Part shown: piece after piece, positions 57,974 through 64,000 of the stretch
Position numbering within the stretch: the stretch's first letter is position 1
Layout of the letters: each line of letters opens with the position of its first letter
Assembly (NCBI GenBank): GCA_052161885.1
Contig: CP197396.1
Span: forward strand, 4,774,001-4,838,000
Direction: 5' to 3'
Length of the DNA stretch: 64,000 bases
Source: QKTW01 sp052161885
GTDB taxonomy: Bacteria > Bacteroidota > Bacteroidia > Chitinophagales > Chitinophagaceae
The notes under the pieces: model-generated
Seen by the model: the letters and a program-made list of their open reading frames with translations, nothing else
Told to the model about the DNA's origin: nothing
The model's database searches: none
Program-made: the position numbers and the translations under genes

Positions 57974-60169
57974 CTAGCTCATCAGTTTTTCCAGCACGCC
58001 AGACAGCTCTTCGAGATCCTGGTACATAGATTTCAGATCAACGATCAATTTATCCAGGTAGTTGACCTGTGGAAGCGTCAAAGGAAATGGAAGGCTATAG
58101 TCGTCTACCGCCGCTTCGGGAAGAGCCTCATAAGTATGCGCCGGATCTATTTTGCGGAGCAGCGACATCGATTTATTGAACCATTGCAGGCATTCAATCA
58201 CCTGTTCTTTTTGCATCTGTATGTTTTTTAAATCATCAGATGTTTCGCTGGTGTTGCTTTCCCGTTCCAGGTGTATATTGTTCAGTTCTCTTGTAACGCG
58301 TACGTTGTAGGTGATCAGCTGGTAGAAGATGGTAAAAGATTTCTTGCCGCCCGTAGGTTCCTGCATGTAGCGGTTAAAAGAGTCGAATGAATTACTGTTC
58401 TTAGTTTCTGCAACACGTTTATACTTTGTCCAGCCGGCATCTTCGGTGGCGGGAAAAAAAGTTGCACGGAAATATTCACAGTTGGCTGCGATAGACTCTG
58501 CGAGATAACGTGGCAGATACTTTTTATCCCAGGTAGGCAATAATGCAAAACCGGCAATGATACCCAGTGCAGCTCCTGCGACAGTGCATAACAGGCGGCT
58601 TAACAGCAGCTGTATGTTCAGCTCTTCTTCTACAGCAAAAAGCAGTACCAATGAAACGGTGATAAAGAACGCCGCAACAGAATATTTTTTCCGCAGGTAA
58701 TAAACCATAAACACACCGCAGACAAACATGAAAAAAGCTTTGAGCTGTGTAGCTGTAGGCAGACGGATAAGCAGGCCACCGACAATGCCTCCCAGTACAG
58801 TTCCGATGGTGCGGTCTACCGCTTTTTTAATAGTAGCTCCGAAATAAGGTTGTATGACGATGATCACGGTAAAGGGCAGCCAGTAACCATGATTGATATG
58901 GAACCATTTGGAAATAAACAAAGCCAACGTAGCTGCAAGACCGGTTCGCAGTGCATATTTGGCGGTGAATGTGTTCATGTTGAACAGCAGCCGTATGTTG
59001 CGCAGCAGGTATTTGGGATGAAGTACGTAGATGGTTTTTATGAGTGAATACGATTTATAGATCGGTTGTTCTTCACCAAGCTCCTTCAGATGATTGATTG
59101 TGGTTTCCACCATTTTGATCGTACGTTCTGTGAGGTGGAGTATACGTGCTATCTGGGCTTTTTCAGTACTGCCTTCCGCCAGTGGATACTGACGCAGAAA
59201 ACTGATCAGTTTTTCCAGCCGGCGCATGCGTGTGGTGAGCAGTATTTCTTCTTCAGATTTCAGTGTAAGCACATATACAGCCATGCGGTCTACCGTTTGC
59301 TGCAAAGCTTTATTGAGTGCGTATACTTTCAGTTTTACAGCATTATCTATCGACTGGAAGTTGATTCCTTCCATTTCTTCACTAATGGCTATGATCTGTG
59401 CAGCTACCAGCGAAGTAGCTTTCCGGGCCTGTGCCAGGCGATATTCCTTTGTTTTTTTCGTACTTACCTGGTGCGCCATGCTCTCGTGGAAATGGAGCGA
59501 ACTGTCTATAGCGGCACGAACATCTTTTTCTTTCAGGTATACATCCCGCAGATTGCTGCGCACGCCTTTACCATCCCAGCCTTTGGCCACAACATCTATC
59601 AGTGACGAAATCGATTTCCAGATAAGGGCAATAGAACGGCGGTAAGGTTCCTGTTCCGGCACAAAGGCGGAAGCCGCCATACCCACTACAATGCTCCACA
59701 AGCCACCGATGAAGATATACAGGCTGCGGAGCTCCAGTGCATGAACCGTTTTGGGCGGGTATGCATTGCAGATGATAAACATCACAAACGCGCCCGTGGA
59801 AAGTCCGCTGCCGCGATCGCCCAGGTTTTTAAACAGGCTGGCCACAAAACCAACGAACAGCATACCCACCAGGCTCAGCCAGATATTGACACCTGTTACA
59901 GCGCCTAATATCGCAAAGAAAAGAGCCAGGCATGTGCCTGCCACCAGTGTACGGAAACGCAGGCCCGCACCACCACGCAGCTCTACCCAGCAGATACCCT
60001 CAGCGGTAAGTGTAATCCACTCTGCAATATCCATATGGCCGGTATATACGCCCCATAGTACTGGTACTACAGAGGCTATGGCCATGCGTAGCCCCCAGTT
60101 GAGTGTAGGCTCAAATGTTTCGTTCTGTATGAACTGGTTCAGGCGCTTGTATGATTGCAGGTAGCTCAA
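57974..60169 (-). CDS. FUSC-family (YccS-like) inner-membrane protein
   Basis: A 731-residue protein with two membrane blocks of about six helices each (roughly residues 27-170 and 400-525) separated and followed by large cytoplasmic helical domains, the usual YccS/FUSC layout. The second block begins at KYALRTGLAATLALFISKW and has the FUSC-like GTVLGGIVGGLLI. FUSC proteins are proposed efflux components for organic acids; substrate unknown. It is 18 bases downstream of the TlpA-type gene and may share its transcript. Confidence 0.92.
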   Translation of the reverse strand: MSYLQSYKRLNQFIQNETFEPTLNWGLRMAIASVVPVLWGVYTGHMDIAEWITLTAEGICWVELRGGAGLRFRTLVAGTCLALFFAILGAVTGVNIWLSLVGMLFVGFVASLFKNLGDRGSGLSTGAFVMFIICNAYPPKTVHALELRSLYIFIGGLWSIVVGMAASAFVPEQEPYRRSIALIWKSISSLIDVVAKGWDGKGVRSNLRDVYLKEKDVRAAIDSSLHFHESMAHQVSTKKTKEYRLAQARKATSLVAAQIIAISEEMEGINFQSIDNAVKLKVYALNKALQQTVDRMAVYVLTLKSEEEILLTTRMRRLEKLISFLRQYPLAEGSTEKAQIARILHLTERTIKMVETTINHLKELGEEQPIYKSYSLIKTIYVLHPKYLLRNIRLLFNMNTFTAKYALRTGLAATLALFISKWFHINHGYWLPFTVIIVIQPYFGATIKKAVDRTIGTVLGGIVGGLLIRLPTATQLKAFFMFVCGVFMVYYLRKKYSVAAFFITVSLVLLFAVEEELNIQLLLSRLLCTVAGAALGIIAGFALLPTWDKKYLPRYLAESIAANCEYFRATFFPATEDAGWTKYKRVAETKNSNSFDSFNRYMQEPTGGKKSFTIFYQLITYNVRVTRELNNIHLERESNTSETSDDLKNIQMQKEQVIECLQWFNKSMSLLRKIDPAHTYEALPEAAVDDYSLPFPLTLPQVNYLDKLIVDLKSMYQDLEELSGVLEKLMS

Positions 60170-60187
60170 GCGAAAAGGAGATTGATG

Positions 60188-60667
60188 TTATGGGATAAAT
60201 TTATTGGCAGCGGCTGAAACTTCTGCTACGGTAATAGTTCCTTCAAAGAAAGCCCTGTCCGCTCCGTGCACCACAAGCGTGGCCGGCAAAGCGCCGCTCC
60301 ACCTGTTATCGATCACGGGTATAAATTCATCAGCATTGGTTTCGCTGAACCATAAGATCTCTGGCAGCGGATGTTTCCTGGCAACAAAAGCATTTATTTT
60401 TTTCTGGTAATCTTCCTTAAAGTCGAAACTTACCAGCAGCACCTTTACCGGTTTGCCTGCGTATTGCCGCTGCAACGTATCAAATGCCGGAAGTTCCTTT
60501 ACGCATGGGCCGCACCAGGTAGCCCAGAAGTTGATTATATAAGTGGTGTCCTTTTCTGCAGCCCTGTTCATAAGGCTGTGCGCCGTTACCGGCAATGTTT
60601 TCTGCGCACTGGTGCAGATTGCGATCAGCAGGAAAGCAGATAATAAGCAGGCAATATATTTGTGCAT
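60188..60667 (-). CDS. TlpA-family thiol-disulfide oxidoreductase
   Basis: A 159-residue exported thioredoxin-like protein: signal peptide (MHKYIACLLSAFLLIAICTSA), then a thioredoxin fold with the active site WATWCGPCVKE (CGPC), the cis-proline region in LPATLVVHG, and the ending ITVAEVSAAANKF. It acts in the periplasm, reducing or oxidising cysteines, for example in cytochrome c maturation. It precedes the FUSC gene on the same strand with an 18-base gap. Length is normal for the family. Confidence 0.93.
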   Translation of the reverse strand: MHKYIACLLSAFLLIAICTSAQKTLPVTAHSLMNRAAEKDTTYIINFWATWCGPCVKELPAFDTLQRQYAGKPVKVLLVSFDFKEDYQKKINAFVARKHPLPEILWFSETNADEFIPVIDNRWSGALPATLVVHGADRAFFEGTITVAEVSAAANKFIP

Positions 60668-60774
60668 GGCAGCGAATCTGACTATAAAGTTATTACGCTG
60701 CTCCTGATTACCAAGAGCAGGAGGCGTATTGTCTTATAGTATTTAAAACTATGCCTGTAAAAAAGAGCGAAGCG

Positions 60775-60805
60775 TTGTTTGTTACAGAAACAGCGTGTAT
60801 CTTTG
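60775..60805 (+). promoter_or_regulatory. Promoter of tRNA-Leu
   Basis: TTG at 60775-60777, 20 bases, then TATCTTTG at 60798-60805: a full match to the Bacteroidota TTG-N(19-21)-TAnnTTTG promoter, 23 bases before the tRNA. Confidence 0.7.
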
Positions 60806-60828
60806 CCGCCCTGAGTTCTTAAAAACAT

Positions 60829-60915
60829 GCCCAGGTGGCGAAATTGGTAGACGCACTGTGTTCAGGTCGCAGCGTCCGCAAGGATGTGATGGTTCGAATC
60901 CATTCCTGGGCACCA
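60829..60915 (+). tRNA. tRNA-Leu (anticodon CAG)
   Basis: Acceptor GCCCAGG pairs with CCTGGGC; D loop GGTGGCGAAATTGGTAGAC; anticodon loop TTCAGGT (CAG) on a five-base stem CTGTG/CGCAG; class II variable arm (CGTCCGCAAGGATG); T arm GATGGTTCGAATCCATT; A discriminator and encoded CCA. The full gene is 87 nt including CCA. Confidence 0.95.
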
Positions 60916-60922
60916 AGAACTT

Positions 60923-60950
60923 AAAACCCGCTCACAGAGTGGGTTTTGTT
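60923..60950 (+). terminator. Terminator after tRNA-Leu
   Basis: AAAACCCGCTC / GAGTGGGTTTT hairpin (one G-T pair) with a short loop, then GTTGTTTTG, seven bases after the tRNA CCA. Confidence 0.75.
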
Positions 60951-60999
60951 GTTTTGTATAATTCTTTGAAAAAGATCATGTCTGCGGCAGTATCGATTT

Positions 61000-61155
61000 T
61001 TAGAGTTCGATTTCAGTTTCCGCGTACATAGCTTTTGTCTGATTGTAAGTATAACCTCCGGCAATTGGAATGAGGCTGAAATCTTTTTTTATCGCAGTAT
61101 ATCCCTTATTCACAAGATGTGTTTTCGATTGCGGAATGCCACCAATCTGCCGATA
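61000..61155 (-). pseudogene. Possible gene remnant (C-terminal end)
   Basis: On the minus strand a 51-codon frame without start ends in ALYAETEIEL-like sequence (GGYTYNQTKAMYAETEIEL then TAA at 61000-61002), preceded by GGIPQSKTHLVNKGYTAIKK. Its codon composition looks protein-like, but a stop at 61156-61158 precedes it and there is no start. It may be the decayed tail of a gene; no family is recognised. Confidence 0.35.
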
Positions 61156-61158
61156 TTA

Positions 61159-61289
61159 TATCTATGAGGCAGGCTTTGAAAATATTTATCACTATTATTT
61201 TTTAACGATATACCGGCTTGTTTGAAATTCATACGTCTTCCTTTGATTGACCTACATTCTTGTTGTAATTAAATACGGAGCTTCGCGAC
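61159..61289. other. Intergenic, no gene seen
   Basis: Upstream of the degenerate SDR gene; AT-rich, no repeat or RNA recognised. Confidence 0.4.
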
Positions 61290-61760
61290 ATGAATAATCC
61301 CAAAGTATGGCTGATACTGGGGGCTACGGAAGGGCTAGGTCCTGCTGCTATCAGCTACTTACTGGCTAATAATCAGTTGGTCATCCCGGTGGATACTTCA
61401 GAGCGGCTTCCTTTTTCTGAAGAAATGGCTGGTTTTGCAGCTCATTACGGCCCCCTGGATTTTGTTATAAATAATTCCAATTATAACCTGTTCCATGATT
61501 GTACACCGGATATTACCGGCTGCGTTGCCATGACAGTAGATGTATTGCGTGTTTTGGCATATTTCCTTCAGCGTGAACCGAGGGGAAGCATCATTAACAT
61601 GCCGCCACAATTATGTTTGGCAACAATCTCAGATCCGGTACATGGTAGGCTATTGTCAGAACAGATGGACACTTTCCTCAGTGCTCTGCGACTGAAACTG
61701 GAGACGCTGGATTGCGGGCTGCACTTCCTCGAGCCGGGCGAAAGGTTGCCACAGCTTTAG
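61290..61760 (+). CDS. Degenerate short SDR-like protein
   Basis: A 156-residue Rossmann-type protein. It keeps an SDR-like nucleotide loop (GATEGLGP, residues 12-19) and the fourth-strand LDFVINNSNYN in place of LVNNAG, and a recognisable GSIINMP strand. The catalytic serine is replaced by proline, and at the YxxxK position the sequence reads HGRLLSEQ, so both the catalytic Tyr and Lys are missing. The total is also about 90 residues shorter than the 245 of a true SDR. It may be an inactive NAD-binding protein or a decayed gene. The next gene, an AraC regulator, starts 24 bases later. Confidence 0.72.
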   Translation: MNNPKVWLILGATEGLGPAAISYLLANNQLVIPVDTSERLPFSEEMAGFAAHYGPLDFVINNSNYNLFHDCTPDITGCVAMTVDVLRVLAYFLQREPRGSIINMPPQLCLATISDPVHGRLLSEQMDTFLSALRLKLETLDCGLHFLEPGERLPQL

Positions 61761-61784
61761 TATATTTGTAAACACACTTCAGTC

Positions 61785-62720
61785 ATGGCATTTAAAATAG
61801 ATAGCGACCGTCAGATTAATCTGCTGCATGACCTAAAAGATCTGCTGCCATTTGAATGGGATGGCCCGAGAGAGTGGTCGTTCCAGGTTTTAAGACGTAC
61901 CCCTGACGCCTGTCGCAGTTATATCTCGCCTAACCGGCGTGAATTTTACAAGATATTGTATATGACCAAGGGCGTGTCTGTGTTATCAATCGGCCTGAAG
62001 AGCTATTATGTAGATAAGCCTACGATATTTTTTATTCACCCCAACGAGATACTGACGTTTAAGAAACTGGATTGGGAGTCTGATGGATTTATTTGCTTTT
62101 TTAAACGGAGAATTGCGGATAATCACCAGAGCCTGAAAATTATCCTGGACAAGTATGGCCTGTTTTCTGATAACGAGAAAAGCGCCATCCTTCTGTCTGA
62201 CACAGATATTGTAGAATTGGACCAGATTTTTGAAAAAATGCTTTCCATCGGCAATAATCACGGCGGCGCCGTAGAAGAAGATATGCTTCAGATCTACCTG
62301 CAACTACTCATGGTTACCTGTAGCAAGCAAGCCAACCATCCGGTACCAGATACGATCAGTGATGAATACAAGCATATAAACGAGTTCTTCCAGCTATTGG
62401 AAAATGAAGTGGCTGGCATCAATTATACCTCGCCTATTCAGACAAAGACAGCCCAGGAATTTGCAGATAAGTTGCTCATACATCCAAATCATTTAAACGC
62501 TCTGCTGAAAAAGCATACCGGCAAAAACGTAAGCACACATATCAAAACCAAATTGATTGAAGAAAGCAAGATATTGCTTGTGCAAACAGACTGGACCGTG
62601 CAGGAGATCGGTTATGCGGTAGGTTTTGCAGACCAACCTAATTTCAGCCAGTTTTTTAAAAAGAATGCAGGAGTAACGCCGGCCGAGTTCAGAAAGAACT
62701 ATGTACGACTGGGTTCCTGA
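61785..62720 (+). CDS. AraC-family transcriptional regulator
   Basis: A 311-residue regulator. The N-terminal half is a cupin-like AraC sensing domain (YISPNRREFYKILYMTKGV, then IFFIHPNEILTFKK). The C-terminal 100 residues have both HTH elements (KTAQEFADKLLIHPNHLNAL and WTVQEIGYAVGFADQPNFSQ), then FFKKNAGVTPAEFR, the AraC signature. It is on the same strand as the degenerate SDR upstream and as the ene-reductase gene that begins at 62908, which could be its target. A hairpin terminator follows. Confidence 0.93.
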   Translation: MAFKIDSDRQINLLHDLKDLLPFEWDGPREWSFQVLRRTPDACRSYISPNRREFYKILYMTKGVSVLSIGLKSYYVDKPTIFFIHPNEILTFKKLDWESDGFICFFKRRIADNHQSLKIILDKYGLFSDNEKSAILLSDTDIVELDQIFEKMLSIGNNHGGAVEEDMLQIYLQLLMVTCSKQANHPVPDTISDEYKHINEFFQLLENEVAGINYTSPIQTKTAQEFADKLLIHPNHLNALLKKHTGKNVSTHIKTKLIEESKILLVQTDWTVQEIGYAVGFADQPNFSQFFKKNAGVTPAEFRKNYVRLGS

Positions 62721-62749
62721 ACAGAATATGGAATAAATAATCTCAGAAG

Positions 62750-62778
62750 ACAGCCATTCTCCGGAATGGCTTTTTTGT
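62750..62778 (+). terminator. Rho-independent terminator
   Basis: AGCCATTC / GAATGGCT with a TCCG loop then TTTTTT, 30 bases after the AraC stop. Confidence 0.75.
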
Positions 62779-62907
62779 TACTACTCACTTTATTTCCCTC
62801 GTCTTTGAAATTCATATCTCAAGCATTGATAGCACTATCAGCTATCCACTTGCTTCGTCTCAATTTTGTCTTGTCAAACGATAACAACAAATCAACAAGA
62901 CAAGATC

Positions 62908-64000
62908 ATGAAAAATCAGATTCATTCAACAATTGCTCCTTACAGCCACTACAGGTTGTTCGCCCCTGTAAAATTGGGCCGTTATAACTTAAACCATCGC
63001 GTAGCGCTTGCACCAATGACCAGGCTCCGCTCTGATAAAGCGGATGCTCCTTCAGATATGATGGTGAAGTTCTACGCACAACGCTCATCAGAAGGCGGTC
63101 TGCTGATCGCCGAGGGTACTGCCGTATCAGTATCCGGTCGTTCTTATTATGGCGCTCCCGGTATTTACTCCGATGAGCAGATCCCTGCCTGGAAAAAAAT
63201 GGCAGATGCTGTGCACGCAAAAGGCGGGCGCATCTTTGCCCAGCTTTTTCACGGAGGTCGCCAGTCACATGTAGATATGACCGGCGGTGTTGCTCCCGTG
63301 GCGCCTTCTGAAGTGCCTTTTGAAGGAGTGTCCTTTACGGCAGACGGCTGGGTGTCTTCTTCTATGCACCGGGCTTTGGGGATTGAAGAAATTCCGGGCA
63401 TCATCGAAGACTTTCGCAAAGCCGCGGAGCGTGCATTGGCTGCCGGTCTTGACGGGGTAGAGCTGCACGGTGCAAACGGCTATCTTCCTGACCAGTTTTT
63501 ACAGGATGGTACCAATAAGCGTACCGATAACTATGGTGGCCCGATTGAAAACCGTGCACGGCTGATGCTGGAATTGACCAAAGCGCTGATCTCCGTATGG
63601 GGGGCAGACCGTGTGGGCGTCCGCATCTCGCCAAGTGGTGAATGGGGCGGTATTTCAGACAGCAATCCTGAAGCCACTTTCGGGTACCTCGCAAAAGAGC
63701 TGGATAAACTGGGTATCGCTTATCTGCACGTCATCGAACCACGCATTAAAGGCGATAGCACATTGCATGAAGGCCAGGCACCCGTTGCTTCTGGTACGAT
63801 CCGCAAAAATTTTAAAGGAACCATCATTGCTGCCGGAGGCTTTGACCGCGAACAGGCAGAGGCGATAATTAACCGTGGTGATGCAGACATCGTTGCTTTC
63901 GGCAGGTACTTTTCATCGAATCCCGATCTGCCCGAACGCCTGAAATATGATCAGCCGCTCACCCCCTATATCCGGGATGCCTTCTGGGGCGGTACAGAAC
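62908..64000 (+). CDS. Old Yellow Enzyme-family alkene reductase, 5' part (runs off right edge)
   Basis: The first 364 codons of an FMN-dependent ene-reductase of the NemA/Old Yellow Enzyme type, which reduces activated C=C bonds using NAD(P)H. ATG 62908 (MKNQIHSTIAPYSHYRLFAP) fits. Conserved features: RVALAPMTRLR (FMN contact), AQLFHGGRQSH with the paired His-x-x-Arg-Gln, LDGVELHGANGYLPDQFL with the substrate-binding HGANGY segment, and FGRYFSSNPDLPERL near the C-terminus. By length little is missing, perhaps 10 residues. It follows the AraC gene and a terminator, so it has its own promoter. Confidence 0.93.
   Translation, partial: MKNQIHSTIAPYSHYRLFAPVKLGRYNLNHRVALAPMTRLRSDKADAPSDMMVKFYAQRSSEGGLLIAEGTAVSVSGRSYYGAPGIYSDEQIPAWKKMADAVHAKGGRIFAQLFHGGRQSHVDMTGGVAPVAPSEVPFEGVSFTADGWVSSSMHRALGIEEIPGIIEDFRKAAERALAAGLDGVELHGANGYLPDQFLQDGTNKRTDNYGGPIENRARLMLELTKALISVWGADRVGVRISPSGEWGGISDSNPEATFGYLAKELDKLGIAYLHVIEPRIKGDSTLHEGQAPVASGTIRKNFKGTIIAAGGFDREQAEAIINRGDADIVAFGRYFSSNPDLPERLKYDQPLTPYIRDAFWGGTE

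Overview
The window looks like chromosomal DNA of a Bacteroidota bacterium, most likely in or near the Chitinophagaceae. Seen directly: several secreted proteins with type IX secretion (T9SS, type A) C-terminal sorting domains, a GLPGLI-type secreted protein, a BatD/BatE pair, LytS/LytR- and TPR-type signalling pairs, weak or absent Shine-Dalgarno sequences, and several exact matches to the Bacteroidota -7 box TAnnTTTG, the clearest in front of tRNA-Leu. The family-level placement is inference from general likeness. G+C looks mid-forties by eye, apart from one strikingly AT-rich gene at 39.9-42.9 kb.

Layout. 0-5.4 kb: the 5' part of a secreted protein gene running off the left edge, an APC amino-acid permease, small hypothetical genes, a GNAT acetyltransferase and a GLPGLI protein. 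5.5-10.1 kb: an ABC ATPase followed by a very large ABC-2 permease fused to an M1 aminopeptidase. 10.1-16.5 kb: a MarR regulator divergent from a membrane protein/cytochrome c/DoxX operon, then a PAS histidine kinase and a TPR histidine kinase with its NarL-type regulator. 16.6-25.4 kb: three T9SS cargo proteins, a tandem pair of unknown paralogues, an e(P4)-type acid phosphatase and a cold-shock protein. 25.4-30.3 kb: AraC/SDR genes and an astacin-like lipoprotein with a secreted partner. 30.7-33.1 kb: a likely conflict operon (PGDYG-like, DUF4231/SLATT-like, four-TM protein with a TIR-like C-terminal domain). 33.1-38.5 kb: secreted proteins, one with a CxxCH motif, and hypothetical genes. 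38.5-44.8 kb: a repeat-rich accessory zone holding an AT-rich HD-GHKL (Hsp90-like ATPase) gene and an XRE regulator. 45.4-47.4 kb: a Crp/SDR/NTF2-like operon flanked by inverted copies of a short repeat. 47.6-52.2 kb: tRNA-Ser beside an AraC gene remnant, TatD, polysaccharide deacetylase, BatE and BatD. 52.5-64 kb: a LiaF-like protein, a LytS/LytTR pair, a serine hydrolase, ACP phosphodiesterase-like protein, FUSC transporter, TlpA thioredoxin, tRNA-Leu, a degenerate SDR with an AraC regulator, and an Old Yellow Enzyme gene cut by the right edge.

Most of the window is ordinary cell-envelope, regulatory and secretion housekeeping. The two parts most likely to hold something little described are the SLATT-like/TIR-like membrane pair (30.7-33.1 kb) and the horizontally acquired-looking HD-GHKL gene inside the repeat zone (39.9-42.9 kb). 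Both fit architectures proposed for phage-defence or self/non-self conflict systems, but no function is shown by sequence alone. The repeat families in the 38.5-47.6 kb stretch (22-bp palindromic tandem units, an 83-bp duplicate with hairpins, two 250-300-bp related blocks ending in hairpins, and an inverted pair of about 90 bp) suggest a locally plastic region.
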